This document shows, piece after piece, positions 1-8,977 of a DNA stretch of 64,000 bases. The notes under the pieces were generated by a model. It searched no databases. It was given only the letters and a program-made list of their open reading frames with translations, and was not told where the DNA came from. Numbering within the stretch: the first letter of the stretch is position 1; each line of letters begins with the position of its first letter. Made by a program: the position numbers and the translations under genes. Source of the stretch: Oceanibaculum nanhaiense (GTDB taxonomy: Bacteria; Pseudomonadota; Alphaproteobacteria; Oceanibaculales; Oceanibaculaceae); assembly GCF_002148795.1 (NCBI RefSeq), contig NZ_MPOB01000002.1, positions 186,001 through 250,000 on the forward strand, in the 5' to 3' direction.

Positions 1-1032
1 CTTGCCGAAGAATTCCGAGCGATAGCGCGCCAGCTCTTCCACCTTGCTGGCCAGCGCCAGATTCAGCCGGCGGCCGAGATCGACGATCTGCACCTGCTGT
101 TCTTCCGACTTGGCCTCGGAAGCGGCAAGCGCGGCGCTGATCTGGGCCAGCTGCTGGCGCAGGGCGAGCAGCTGCCGGTTTAGCAGCTCGACCTGGCGCT
201 GGGCCTCGGTGGAGATTTCCTTTTCACTGTCGAGTTCCCCGCGCAGCGCGGACAGCCGCGTCTCGCGCTCGTCGATCTGCTTCTGCGCCAGTGCGGTGCG
301 CTCTTCCGATGTGCTGAGCTGCGATTCCAGCTCCTTCGTGCGGTCGCGCGCCACCGTCAGATCGGCGATCAGCGCCTGGATGCGCGCTTCCTTCTCGGCG
401 GCGCTGATCTGCGCCTGCTGGGCCAGATCGACGCTCTTCTCCTCGGCCGCCTTCAGCGCGGCGGCAAGCTCGGTCACCCGGCCTTCCAGCTGTTCGCGGG
501 TCTTGCGCAAGGTGGCGATGTCGCGGTTCAGCCGCTCCAGGTCGCGCAGCTGCGCCTCGATGGTCTCCTTGTCGGCACGGATCGTCTTATAGGCCTCTTC
601 CAGCCCGCTCATCGCCTGGCTGCGCTCGCGCTCGGCGCTGTCCAGGCTGGTGCGCGCGCCGGCCAGATCGGCCAGCGCCGTGGCCAGCCGGCTTTCCATC
701 GTGTCGCGCTGGTCGGTCAGCTGGCTGATCCGCGCGGTCAGATCGTCGCGCGCCGCCACCGAGCCCTGCAGATCCGCCGACAGCTGGGCGATGTTCAGTT
801 TCAGGTCGGCGTTGCTTTCGCGCTCCAGCGCCAGCAGGTCGGTCAGTTCGACGATCTGCCGTTCCAGCCGCTGCAGGGCCTGCTCCCGCCCGGACAACGC
901 CTGGGTCAGGTAGAATTGCGCGACAACGAACACCATCAGCAGGAACAGGATCACCGCCAGCATCGCGCCCAGCGCATCGACGAAGCCCGGCCAGATATCG
1001 AGATGCCGGCGCTGGCGGCGGGCCATGCTCAT
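1..1032 (-). CDS. MotB-like / peptidoglycan-binding-type protein with long coiled coil (partial, C-terminus outside window)
   Basis: The frame is open from the ATG at 1032 to the window edge (344 codons, no stop), so the gene is cut at its 3' end. The N-terminus is basic, then carries WPGFVDALGAML followed by a hydrophobic span (about residues 20-42); the Asp at residue 19 sits where MotB/TolR/ExbD proteins carry the proton-accepting Asp. The rest is heptad-rich coiled coil (many Leu/Glu/Gln/Arg). The start overlaps the stop of the MotA-like gene upstream in an ATGA, which indicates translational coupling. The missing C-terminus would be expected to hold an OmpA-type peptidoglycan-binding domain, but that is inference. 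Role: probably the stator partner of the neighbouring channel protein, not necessarily flagellar. Confidence 0.75.
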   Translation of the reverse strand, partial: MSMARRQRRHLDIWPGFVDALGAMLAVILFLLMVFVVAQFYLTQALSGREQALQRLERQIVELTDLLALERESNADLKLNIAQLSADLQGSVAARDDLTARISQLTDQRDTMESRLATALADLAGARTSLDSAERERSQAMSGLEEAYKTIRADKETIEAQLRDLERLNRDIATLRKTREQLEGRVTELAAALKAAEEKSVDLAQQAQISAAEKEARIQALIADLTVARDRTKELESQLSTSEERTALAQKQIDERETRLSALRGELDSEKEISTEAQRQVELLNRQLLALRQQLAQISAALAASEAKSEEQQVQIVDLGRRLNLALASKVEELARYRSEFFGK

Positions 1033-2159
1033 CGCTGGCTTTCTTCGGCAATGGCGGCGATGGTGCGGGCCAGCAGGCGGATCTCGCTGCGGATCTCCTC
1101 GATGGCCTGGTTGCGGCCGCTGGCGCTATCCTCTAGCAGGCGGGCGAGATACAGCTCCATATTGCGGATATGCGCGCGGGTCTGCTCGTCGGAACCGATG
1201 CCGCCATCGGCCAGCCGGACCAGCACAGGCTTCAGCTCCATCTGCCCTTCGGCGATCTTCTGCATCAGCGATTGCTCGACCCGCATCTGGTCGGTCAGCA
1301 TGCTCAGCTTCTCGGTCAGCGCGATCAGGTTGGTATTGGCGCCGCGCCGGCTTTCCTCGCCGCGCTCGATGGTGCGTTGCAGCCGGTCCAGCGTGTCGGC
1401 GCTCTGCTCCAGCAGTGCCTGCACATAGGCCGGCACGGAGGCCTCGCCATCGCCCACCGGGCCGGCGGAGCCCAACCGGGTGATGCTGGACAGCCAGTCC
1501 TCAAGCTCGTTGTAGAAGCGGTTCTGCGCCTGGCCCGCCTGCAAATCGAGGAAGCCCAGGATAAGCGAGCCCGACAGGCCGAACAGCGAGGAGCTGAAGG
1601 CCGTGCCCATGCCGCTCAGCGGCGATTCCAGCCCGGCCTGCAATTCCTGGAACACGGTGCCGAGGTCGCCGCTGGCGAAGGACAGGTTGGCGATCACCTG
1701 GCCGACCGAGTCGATGGTCTGGATCAGCCCCCAGAAGGTGCCCAGAAGGCCGAGGAAGATCAGCAGCCCGACCATGTAGCGCGACAGGTCGCGCGATTCG
1801 TCGAGCCGTGAGGAAACGCCGTCCAGCAGCGAGCGCAGCGTCATCGCCGACAGGCTGACGCGGCCCTGCCGTTCGGTCACCAGATTGGCGATCGGCCCCA
1901 GCAGGCGCGGCTGGCGCTGCACCGTGGTGCTGGCCCCGCCACGCCGGTAGGATTCGATCCAGGCGGCTTCCGGCCCCAGCATCAGCACCTGCCGGAAGAT
2001 ATAGACGATGCCGACCAGCAGCACCGCGATGATCATGCCGTTCAGGATCGGCGCCGCCAGAAACGCGACCTGCAGGGCGGGGAACAGCAGCCCCACCGCG
2101 ACCAGCACCGCAACCAGGAAAAGCGCCATGCGGGTCAGGAAGCGTTTGGGCGTACTCAT
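1029..2159 (-). CDS. MotA/TolQ/ExbB-type proton channel family protein
   Basis: 376 aa inner-membrane protein. Two hydrophobic segments near the N-terminus (about residues 11-31 and 37-57) and two more around 129-150 and 180-205, the latter pair in the Gly-rich context LLGTFWGLIQTI and GMGTAFSSSLFG that is typical of MotA/TolQ/ExbB channel proteins. The C-terminal ~150 residues are hydrophilic and helical, longer than in TolQ or ExbB. It overlaps the MotB-like gene by 4 bp and follows an OmpA-family gene by 150 bp, so the three probably form one envelope-energised complex. No other flagellar or Tol-Pal gene is in the window, so assignment to motility or to envelope maintenance remains open. 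Confidence 0.8.
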   Translation of the reverse strand: MSTPKRFLTRMALFLVAVLVAVGLLFPALQVAFLAAPILNGMIIAVLLVGIVYIFRQVLMLGPEAAWIESYRRGGASTTVQRQPRLLGPIANLVTERQGRVSLSAMTLRSLLDGVSSRLDESRDLSRYMVGLLIFLGLLGTFWGLIQTIDSVGQVIANLSFASGDLGTVFQELQAGLESPLSGMGTAFSSSLFGLSGSLILGFLDLQAGQAQNRFYNELEDWLSSITRLGSAGPVGDGEASVPAYVQALLEQSADTLDRLQRTIERGEESRRGANTNLIALTEKLSMLTDQMRVEQSLMQKIAEGQMELKPVLVRLADGGIGSDEQTRAHIRNMELYLARLLEDSASGRNQAIEEIRSEIRLLARTIAAIAEESQR

Positions 2160-2309
2160 CGTTTACAGCCTTTCGCGCCGCGGCGACGGCGACCAGATGC
2201 AGAGGAGACGGTGCAGCGCCGGGGAAGGGCAGCTAACAGCCGGAATTGGGCGGGGTCATGGCGGCTTGCTTTGCCCCGCCCGAAAGTTGAGAAACGTCAG
2301 CGATCCCTT

Positions 2310-3350
2310 TTAGCGATCGATGATGCGGATATCGACCCGGTCGTCGGGCCCGTCCTTGCCGGTATCGCCGAGCGCGCGCACATCCATGCGGGTGCTGCGG
2401 ATGCCCTGTTCGATCAGGTGCGAGCGCACGGCCAGCGCGCGCGACAGCGACAGCCGCCGGGCCTGGCTGGAGGACACGCCCTCGCCGCCGGCATAGGCCA
2501 AAAGCTGCACGCGCAGCGACTCATTATCCTGCAGGCGCTTGGTGACGCCCTGCAACTGCGCGCGCGCCGCCTCGTCCATCTCCGCCTGGTTGAAGCCGAA
2601 GGACAGCCTTGTCACCCCGGCGGGGGCGGGCTGGCTCGGGGCGCTGTCTTTCGGCGGCAGCGCCGCGACCTTCTGCTCGGCTGGCTTCGGCTCTGCCTTT
2701 GGCGTTGCGGAAGCGGGCGGCGTTGAGGAAGCGGGCGGCTTCACCGGCTCGGGCTTGGCCGAGGGCAGGGCGGCGGTGCGCTGTGTTGCATTGGCCGGCT
2801 TTTCGGTGCTGGCAGCCGGTGCCGCCGGCTTCGGCGTCTCGGCGGGTTTCGGCGCGGCGATTTGCGGGCGCTCAACCTGGGGCGCGGCCACCTTTGGGGC
2901 TGCAGGCTTCTCAGGCTGCAAGACCGTCGGCGCGCGCACCGCGGGAGCGCTGGGGGCGGACGCACTTGGCATTGCCGGGGGCATTGCCGGAGGTGTTATG
3001 GGGCGCATGGCGGCCGGCGGAGTCAGCTGCGGTGCGGCGGCCATGGCTGCTGGTTTGGCGGGCTGCGCGCCGCGCATCGAGGCCGGCGGCCGGAGCACGA
3101 TGCGCTCCTGGCTTTCGCGCGGCGCATTCGGCATCAGCAGGATGCGGCCATCGCTGCCCGGTGTCGTGAGACGCCCGCCGGTGCGGCCATCGATCACATC
3201 CATGTTCACGGTGACGGAGGAGCCGCCATCGCCGCCGATGACGATCTGCGCCATCACCGGCTTAACGAGGGCAGGCGTGACGAGCGACAGCGCGAAACCT
3301 GCCGCCGCCGCCATGAGTGCAGGTTTCAAAGCGTGTTTGCGTTGGTCCAT
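2310..3350 (-). CDS. OmpA family protein with Pro/Ala-rich linker
   Basis: 346 aa. A signal peptide-like start (basic residues, hydrophobic Ala/Leu stretch, ending near VMAQ) is followed by a short unique region and about 150 residues of Pro/Ala/Lys-rich low-complexity linker. The last ~100 residues resemble the OmpA C-terminal peptidoglycan-binding fold: SFGFNQAEMDEAARAQL, a RALAVRSHLIEQGI helix and the final RVDIRIIDR strand. Such a linker could span the periplasm. Position upstream of the MotA/MotB-like pair suggests it is the periplasmic or outer-membrane partner. The terminal NRRV-type motif is replaced by DDRV, so peptidoglycan binding is likely but not certain. Confidence 0.8.
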   Translation of the reverse strand: MDQRKHALKPALMAAAAGFALSLVTPALVKPVMAQIVIGGDGGSSVTVNMDVIDGRTGGRLTTPGSDGRILLMPNAPRESQERIVLRPPASMRGAQPAKPAAMAAAPQLTPPAAMRPITPPAMPPAMPSASAPSAPAVRAPTVLQPEKPAAPKVAAPQVERPQIAAPKPAETPKPAAPAASTEKPANATQRTAALPSAKPEPVKPPASSTPPASATPKAEPKPAEQKVAALPPKDSAPSQPAPAGVTRLSFGFNQAEMDEAARAQLQGVTKRLQDNESLRVQLLAYAGGEGVSSSQARRLSLSRALAVRSHLIEQGIRSTRMDVRALGDTGKDGPDDRVDIRIIDR

Positions 3351-3526
3351 GCGTCAGTGTCCCCCTCTGCCGTCGGCCCCTGCATTTGTCGCCGGGCACG
3401 CGGATGACAAGCCGCTCCTGCAAGCGGCCCGCTGCCGGCTGCAGCGACCATATCGCATGGCACGGGGGAGGACAACTCGCTTGCCCGCCAGTGGCGGCGG
3501 GAAAAGCGGTATCGAGATAGGCTGAC

Positions 3527-4333
3527 TCAGGCCTCGCGCACGATCTTGCCGAGCGGGGCGTGCAGATCGCGGTTGGCGGCGAGGATATTGCCGCTGTCCA
3601 GCGGGTCGCCGGTGCCGGAGATGGTGGTGACGATGCCGCCCGCCTCCTTCACGATGACGATGCCGGCGGCGATGTCCCAGGCATTCAGCCCGGTTTCCCA
3701 GTAGCCGTCATAGCGCCCGGCGGCGACATAGGCGAGGTCCAGCGCGGCAGCACCGAAACGGCGGATGCCCGACGACACCTTCATCACGGCGGCCATCTCG
3801 GTCAGCAGCTTCTCGTGGCCGGGCCGGCCGGCGAAGGGAATGCCGGTGGCGAACAGCGCCTCGTGCATGTTCTGCCGGGCGGAGACCCGCAGGCGGCGGT
3901 CGTTCAGGAAGGCGCCCGCACCCTTCTCGGCCCAGAACAGCTCGTCGCGCACCGGCTCGTAGATCACGCCGGCGACGATCTCGCCACCCTTCTCCGCGCC
4001 GATGGAGATGCAGAAATGCGGAAGCCCGTGCAGGAAGTTGGTGGTGCCGTCCAGCGGATCGACGATCCAGCGGCCTTCCGGCTCCTGGCCTTCGCCTACG
4101 GAAGCGGCGGTGACGCCACTTTCCTCCATCAGGAAGGAGAAGCGCGGCCGGGCCTTGCCCAGCTCCTGCTTCAGCACCTTCTCGGCCTTCAGGTCGGCGG
4201 TGGAGACGAAGTCGGCCACGCCCTTGCGGGAAACCTGCAGCTGCTCGACCTCCCCGAAATCGCGGACCAGCCCGCGCGCCGCCTTGTAGGCGGCGTTGAC
4301 CATGACATTGATGAGGGGGGAACGAACGGCCAT
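3527..4333 (-). CDS. suhB: Inositol monophosphatase family protein (SuhB-like)
   Basis: 268 aa, the usual length for the family. The Mg-binding motifs are present: Glu70-Glu71 (MEESG), Asp92-Pro-Leu-Asp95-Gly-Thr-Thr (WIVDPLDGTTNF) and a C-terminal AWDIAAG. The enzyme hydrolyses inositol-1-phosphate or related sugar phosphates; bacterial SuhB homologues also act in rRNA antitermination, which cannot be judged here. It lies 47 bp downstream of efp on the same strand and is probably cotranscribed. Other family members (CysQ, HisN-type histidinol-phosphatase) share the motifs, so the precise substrate is uncertain. Confidence 0.9.
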   Translation of the reverse strand: MAVRSPLINVMVNAAYKAARGLVRDFGEVEQLQVSRKGVADFVSTADLKAEKVLKQELGKARPRFSFLMEESGVTAASVGEGQEPEGRWIVDPLDGTTNFLHGLPHFCISIGAEKGGEIVAGVIYEPVRDELFWAEKGAGAFLNDRRLRVSARQNMHEALFATGIPFAGRPGHEKLLTEMAAVMKVSSGIRRFGAAALDLAYVAAGRYDGYWETGLNAWDIAAGIVIVKEAGGIVTTISGTGDPLDSGNILAANRDLHAPLGKIVREA

Positions 4334-4380
4334 GATATCCTGAAATCTTTAAGCGGAAAGAGAAGGGTGGCGAAGGGGGG

Positions 4381-4947
4381 TCAGCCCTTCGCGCGCTCCA
4401 CATAGGTCTGGTCTTCGGTGCGCACAACGATGCGGGTGCCGCTTTCGACATGCGGCGGCACCATGACGCGCACGCCATTCTCCAGAATCGCCGGCTTGTA
4501 GGAAGAAGCGGCGGTCTGCCCCTTCACCACCGGGTCGGCCTCGACGATGGTCATGATGACGGTTTCTGGCAGCTGCACCGACAGCGCCTCTTCGTCATAG
4601 AATTCGACCACGCACTTCATGCCGTCCTGCAGGAACACGGCGGGATCGCCGACCAGCTCGCGGGCGATGGAAACCTGCTCGTAGGTCTCCATGTCCATGA
4701 AGGTCAGGATGGTGTCGTCGCCGAAGATGTACTGCATGTCCTTCTGGTCGAGCCGCACGCGTTCCACCGTGTCGGCGGAGCGGAAGCGCTCGTTCAGCTT
4801 GGTGCCGTCGCGGATGTCCTTCAGCTCGACCTGCATGTAGGCGCCGCCCTTGCCGGGCTTCACATGCTGCGTCTTCACCGCCACCCACAGGCGGTTGTTG
4901 TATTCGATGACGTAGCCGGGGCGGATGGCGTTGCCGTCGATTTTCAT
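4381..4947 (-). CDS. efp: Elongation factor P
   Basis: 188 aa starting [19 protein letters not shown] binds between the P and E sites and relieves ribosome stalling at polyproline stretches. The KOW-like N-terminal domain carries the loop VKPGKGGAY, with Lys33 at the position that is post-translationally modified in many bacteria; no modification gene (epmA/epmB or earP) is in the window. Two OB domains follow, ending with [20 protein letters not shown]. The frame stays open 267 bp further upstream, but that extension translates an intergenic hairpin repeat, so the ATG at 4947 is the start. The same transcript probably continues into the SuhB-like gene. Confidence 0.97.
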   Translation of the reverse strand: MKIDGNAIRPGYVIEYNNRLWVAVKTQHVKPGKGGAYMQVELKDIRDGTKLNERFRSADTVERVRLDQKDMQYIFGDDTILTFMDMETYEQVSIARELVGDPAVFLQDGMKCVVEFYDEEALSVQLPETVIMTIVEADPVVKGQTAASSYKPAILENGVRVMVPPHVESGTRIVVRTEDQTYVERAKG

Positions 4948-5089
4948 CGCTTGGATTCCATTAGATGTTCGGGTTGTACCCGGTAAAAGGCGCGCGGAAG
5001 CTATCAGCTTGGCCTGATAAGGGCAAGCGTGCGGGCGGGCGGCGGTGATTCGGGGGGAATTTCGGCCTGGCGCTTGGTTTTCCCGATTC

Positions 5090-5188
5090 GTCATTCCCGC
5101 ACTTGTTGCGGGAATCCAAGCCTCGGCTTGCTTCGGCCTCGCCTGAGTAGGCTGAATCCTGGACCCCCGGTACAAGACCGGGGGTGAC
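5090..5188. repeat. Pair of intergenic hairpin repeats (GTCATTCCCGC / CCCCCGG type)
   Basis: Two imperfect inverted repeats in the efp-thiE gap: GTCATTCCCGC (5090-5100) facing GCGGGAATCC (5108-5117), and GGACCCCCGG (5161-5170) facing CCGGGGGTGAC (5178-5188). The loops are 7 nt. Closely related hairpins recur at 31764-31860, so this is a dispersed intergenic repeat family. They could fold in the thiE transcript or act as terminators, but there is no T-tract. Confidence 0.8.
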
Positions 5189-5238
5189 GATCTGAGTATA
5201 AAAGGCACCGTCACCCCACCGCTATGGCGGCTAGGCGG

Positions 5239-5910
5239 CTATTTCCGCGCCTTGCCGCCCTTCGCCTCTGCGACCTCGTCGAACAGGCGGTTGAAGCTGG
5301 CGACGGCGGCGGCGGGGCCGTCCTTGTGGTTCCACACCCCGCCGATCACGGCCAGGAAATCCGCCCCGGCCTCGACCAGCGGCCGGCAGTTCTCGACCGT
5401 GATGCCGCCGATGGCGACCACCGGCACTTCCATCAGATCGGCCCACCAGCGCAGCAGCTCGATATCGGCCTGGGTCTTGGCCTGCTTGGTGCTGGTCGGG
5501 AAGAAGGCGCCGAAGGCGACGTAATCGGCGCCCTGTTCGGCGGCACTCATGGCGAGATGCCGCGAATCGTGGCAGGTGACGCCGACGATGGCGTCCGGCC
5601 CGACAAGCTGGCGGGCCTCGGCATAAGGCGTGTCGTCCTGGCCGACATGCACGCCATCGCAGCCAAGCTCGGCGGCAAGCGCGGGATCGTCGTTCAGGAT
5701 CAGCGCCACATCGTGATTATGGCAGATCGGGCGCAGCCGCTCGACCGCCTTGCGGATCACGGAATCGTCGGCCGGGATATCGCCGGTCTTCAGCCGGAGC
5801 TGCAGGCAGGCGACATCGCCCGCCTCCAGCGCCTGACTGAGCCGGTCGGGGAACGCCGCCAGATCGATCTCCGGCGGCGTTACGAGATACAGCCTGGTGC
5901 GAATGGTCAG
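5239..5910 (-). CDS. thiE: Thiamine phosphate synthase, apparent CTG start
   Basis: Joins HMP-PP and thiazole phosphate to give thiamine monophosphate. Recognisable TIM-barrel motifs: RLYLVTPP near the N-terminus, [31 protein letters not shown] and VVAIGGIT. The first ATG/GTG/TTG in frame is a GTG at 5760, which would delete the RLYLVTPP strand and QLRLK. The frame continues upstream to a CTG at 5910-5908 that overlaps the aldolase stop as CTGA, with AGGGGAAGG just ahead as Shine-Dalgarno sequence. I therefore place the start at 5910 (223 aa). Cotranscribed with the aldolase. Confidence 0.88.
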   Translation of the reverse strand: MTIRTRLYLVTPPEIDLAAFPDRLSQALEAGDVACLQLRLKTGDIPADDSVIRKAVERLRPICHNHDVALILNDDPALAAELGCDGVHVGQDDTPYAEARQLVGPDAIVGVTCHDSRHLAMSAAEQGADYVAFGAFFPTSTKQAKTQADIELLRWWADLMEVPVVAIGGITVENCRPLVEAGADFLAVIGGVWNHKDGPAAAVASFNRLFDEVAEAKGGKARK

Positions 5911-6836
5911 GCCTTCCCCTGATAGATCTTCACGATGCTGTCCAGCATCGCCAGCGCTTCGGCGCGCGGACGCTGGAAAGTGTTGCGGCCGATGATCGAG
6001 CCGGTGCCGCCGCCATCGCGGATTTCGCGGATTTCGTTGTACAGACCGTCCAGATCCTTCGCCTCGCCGCCGGAGAACACCACCAGACGGCGGCCGTTGA
6101 AGCAGGACTGCACGACGTGGCTGACCCGCTCGGTCATGGTGGCGATGGGGATCTTCTTGCTCTCATAGACCTTCTTGGCGGCCTCCAGCTCCAGCGCTGA
6201 CGTCGGCGGCTTCACCTTGATGATGTGGGCGCCGAGCAGGGTGGCCATATGTGCCGCGTAGGCGCAGATATCGACCGCCGTCTCGCCCGGCTTGGACAGG
6301 TTGCCGCCGCGCGGATAGGACCACATGACCACGGCGAGGCCGACCGACTTGGCTTCCTCGGCCAGCTCGCGGGCCTCTTCCATCATGTCGAAGGCAACGT
6401 CGGAGCCCGGATAGATGGTCAGGCCGATGGCCGAGCAGCCGAGCTTCAGCGCATCGCCGATGGAGCCGGTGACGGCCTGGTCCGGGGCGTCCTTCTCGCG
6501 CGACAGCGAGTTGGAGGAATTGACCTTCAGGATGGTCGGGATCTGGCCGGCAAAGGTATCGGCGCCGGCTTCCAGCATGCCCAGCGGCGCGGCATAGGCC
6601 GACAGGCCGGCATCGATGGCCAGCTTGAAATGGTAATGCGGGTCATAGGCCTCGGGGTTCGGCGCGAAGCTGCGCGCCGGGCCGTGCTCGAAGCCCTGAT
6701 CGACCGGCAGGATGACCAGACGGCCGGTGCCGCCCAGCTTGCCCTGCATCAGGATGCGCGCGAGGTTGGCCTTGGTCCCCGGCGAATCGGATTCGTAATT
6801 ATCGAGGATCTTCTTGACGCGCTGGGTCATCTTCAT
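5907..6836 (-). CDS. fbaB: Class I fructose-bisphosphate aldolase (DhnA/FbaB type)
   Basis: 309 aa, starting [11 protein letters not shown]; the longer open frame upstream is not coding-like. The archaeal/DhnA-type class I aldolase pattern is clear: [14 protein letters not shown] near residue 40, the strand IIKVKPP that holds the Schiff-base lysine, and [12 protein letters not shown] followed by [12 protein letters not shown] at the phosphate site. It cleaves fructose-1,6-bisphosphate to DHAP and GAP without a metal, in glycolysis or gluconeogenesis. Its stop overlaps the thiE start. Confidence 0.93.
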   Translation of the reverse strand: MKMTQRVKKILDNYESDSPGTKANLARILMQGKLGGTGRLVILPVDQGFEHGPARSFAPNPEAYDPHYHFKLAIDAGLSAYAAPLGMLEAGADTFAGQIPTILKVNSSNSLSREKDAPDQAVTGSIGDALKLGCSAIGLTIYPGSDVAFDMMEEARELAEEAKSVGLAVVMWSYPRGGNLSKPGETAVDICAYAAHMATLLGAHIIKVKPPTSALELEAAKKVYESKKIPIATMTERVSHVVQSCFNGRRLVVFSGGEAKDLDGLYNEIREIRDGGGTGSIIGRNTFQRPRAEALAMLDSIVKIYQGKA

Positions 6837-6987
6837 CGGGCGAAATCCTTTCGGGATGCTGCTTCTTCGGGCGCGTCGCGGCCAGTATCTGACACGAGCT
6901 TTCGGCGCGACGGCGGTATCGCGCCCACGAAATAGCCGATACGCCCCGCTTTTGCAATCTGGGCCGGCGTGTCGGGCGGGAGACGCA

Positions 6988-7428
6988 TCAGCGATTTGCG
7001 GGCCGTTCTCCTGCCAGCCAAACGCGCAGATCGGCGGGCTTGTTCCGGCCGGCGGCGGGGTCGAGGGCCGGCGGTGCCTGCTCCAGGATGGTGGCGCCCT
7101 GCCTCTCGGCGATGCCGCGCAGCCGCGCCAGGGTTTCGGGATTGCCGGTGAAGACCAGCGCCTTCGCCCCCTGACGCAGGGCCGCCAGCGCGAAGCCGGG
7201 CCAGGGGCCGCAATCCAGCAGCGCTGCGAAGCGTGCATCCGGGCGTTCTTCGGCGGCGGCCGCGACCAGCGCCTGCCAGAAGCCGGCCCCCATCGTGCCG
7301 GCGGCGCCCGGCGGGCTCAGCAGCGTTACCGCGACGCCTGCCTCGCCGGCCGCATCCAGCACGGCCAGCGCCTCGGCCAGGGTGCGGACGATGACGGCTG
7401 TTTGTTGCTGGGGAGAGGGGGGCGTCAT
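6988..7428 (-). CDS. Conserved-type hypothetical protein
   Basis: 146 aa from the ATG at 7428 (MTPPSPQQQTAVIV). An Ala/Leu-rich soluble sequence with alternating beta strands and helices (TAVIVRTLAEALAVLDAAG, VAVTLLSPPGAAG, ALVFTGNPETLARLRGIAE), which looks like a small Rossmann-like alpha/beta fold. No signal peptide, membrane segment or catalytic motif I recognise. It is 151 bp upstream of the aldolase gene on the same strand and probably divergent from the MFS gene at 7529. A longer start at 7530 is open but the N-terminal extension looks non-coding. Confidence 0.65.
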   Translation of the reverse strand: MTPPSPQQQTAVIVRTLAEALAVLDAAGEAGVAVTLLSPPGAAGTMGAGFWQALVAAAAEERPDARFAALLDCGPWPGFALAALRQGAKALVFTGNPETLARLRGIAERQGATILEQAPPALDPAAGRNKPADLRVWLAGERPANR

Positions 7429-7528
7429 GATCTGCGCAGGGTAGCTGATATACGGTCTTGCCGCTTTGTCTTTAGGACCTGGCCCTGCTAGCGTCGAGAC
7501 AAAACAAGAAGCGGGAGGAAGGGCCGGC

Positions 7529-8821
7529 ATGGCCGATCAAGCTGCGGAAACCAGCATCGAGCGGCCCTATGGCTGGCTGGTCGTCATCGCCTCAATGGCG
7601 ATGGTGTCGATGGCGTTCGGCGCGATGTACCTGATTGTCGTCGGCATGGTGCCGGTCAGCCAGGAGATGGGCTGGCCGCGCAGCGTGCCGTCGCTGGCGA
7701 ACGGGCTGAACTGGGCCGGCGCCGGGCTGGGCGGCGTGCTGATGGGCTGGTTCGCCGACCGCCACGGGCCGGGGCGCAGCGCCATCATTGGCGGCTTCTC
7801 GCTGGCTGCCGGCTGCATTCTCGCCGGCAGCATGCAGGGCGAATGGTCGCTTTATACCGCACATTTCCTGCTGCTCGGCATCTTCGGCAAGGGCGCCCTG
7901 ATGGTGCCGCTGCTCAGCAACGCGACGCGCTGGTTCGACCGCAATCGCGGCTTCGCGCTGGCCGTGGTCGGCAGCGGCCAGTCGATTGCCGGCATGGTGC
8001 TGCCGCCGATCTTCCGCTACGCCATGGACGAGGCCGGCTGGCGCAATGTGATGATCGGCTATGGCATCGCCTGCCTCGCCGTCATCCTGCCGCTGTCGCT
8101 GCTGCTGCGCCGATCCGCCCCGGCCGCGCCGTCCGAGGCTGGCGGTGATGCGGTGGCCGTGCCGCTGTCCACACCGCTGGCCACCCCGCTACCGGGAGAC
8201 GATGCCGTTGCCTTCGTGCGGCGCGCGGTGCCGTCGCTCAATCTCCTGCATGTGCTGCTCTGCCTGGCGATCATCGGTTGCTGCGTGGCGATGGCGATGC
8301 CCATCGTGCATCTGATGTCGCACGCCATCGATCTTGGATTCTCCGCCGCGCGCGGGGCCGAGATGCTGTCGCTGCTGCTGGCCGGCGGCTTCGTCAGCCG
8401 CCTGGGTTTCGGCCTGCTGGCGGACCGTATCGGCGGGCTGCGCACCATCCTGATCGGCTCGATCGGGCAGGCCGCCACCCTGTCGCTGTTCATCTGGATC
8501 GACGGCTTGACCGGCCTGTATCTATCGGCGCTGGCCTTCGGCCTGGCCTTCGGCGGGCTGGTGACGACCTACTCGCTGGTCGCCCGCGAGCTGTTCCCGC
8601 TGGGCGAGGTCGGCTGGCGGATTGGCGTGATCCTGCTGTGTGGCACGCTGGGCATGGCCGGCGGCGGCTATCTCGGCGGGCTGGTCTATGATCTGGCCGG
8701 CAGCTACCGCATCGCCTTCCTGACCGGCGTCATCTTCAATCTGGGCAATCTCGTCATCGTGCTGGGGCTGCTGTTCCGGCTGCGCCCGCTGGCGTCCGGC
8801 GCGATGGAGCGGGCAAGCTGA
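7529..8821 (+). CDS. MFS transporter (OFA/MCT-like)
   Basis: 430 aa, about 12 hydrophobic segments in two halves separated by a loop near residues 200-230. The loop after TM2 has GWFADRHGPGR, the MFS motif A, and an equivalent GLLADRIGGLR occurs in the second half. Overall pattern resembles the oxalate/formate antiporter and monocarboxylate permease group, so an organic acid is the likeliest substrate, but this is inference. ATG at 7529 is preceded by GGGAGGAA; an upstream in-frame start at 7466 lacks such a site. It stands alone, followed by an AT-rich gap. Confidence 0.85.
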   Translation: MADQAAETSIERPYGWLVVIASMAMVSMAFGAMYLIVVGMVPVSQEMGWPRSVPSLANGLNWAGAGLGGVLMGWFADRHGPGRSAIIGGFSLAAGCILAGSMQGEWSLYTAHFLLLGIFGKGALMVPLLSNATRWFDRNRGFALAVVGSGQSIAGMVLPPIFRYAMDEAGWRNVMIGYGIACLAVILPLSLLLRRSAPAAPSEAGGDAVAVPLSTPLATPLPGDDAVAFVRRAVPSLNLLHVLLCLAIIGCCVAMAMPIVHLMSHAIDLGFSAARGAEMLSLLLAGGFVSRLGFGLLADRIGGLRTILIGSIGQAATLSLFIWIDGLTGLYLSALAFGLAFGGLVTTYSLVARELFPLGEVGWRIGVILLCGTLGMAGGGYLGGLVYDLAGSYRIAFLTGVIFNLGNLVIVLGLLFRLRPLASGAMERAS

Positions 8822-8840
8822 AATACCCTGCCCAAATCCC

Positions 8841-8977
8841 CCCATGCTCGAATACGTATGTGCATAAATAATAAGATAAAAATTGAAGGTTAATTTCCCT
8901 AAATGGAAGCAAAGAGTAACCTCTTTTTAAAGGTGAGCGAATAAGGTTAAAAACCAGAAGAGATCAAGGAGGGGTTC
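8841..8977 (+). promoter_or_regulatory. AT-rich upstream region of the binding-protein/chemoreceptor operon
   Basis: About 130 bp that is far richer in A and T than the surroundings. It contains CGTATGTGCATA at 8855-8866 (see the shared motif finding), a run of TAAATAATAAGATAAAAA that could hold a -10 box, and AAGGAGGGG just before the ATG at 8978. Consistent with the promoter and leader of the two-gene operon; exact promoter elements cannot be fixed by eye. Confidence 0.5.

Noticed and set aside
5090-5188. Intergenic hairpins as riboswitch or CRISPR remnant
   Set aside because: The same hairpins recur at 31764 in an unrelated convergent gap, and there is no regular spacer pattern; a dispersed repeat explains them.
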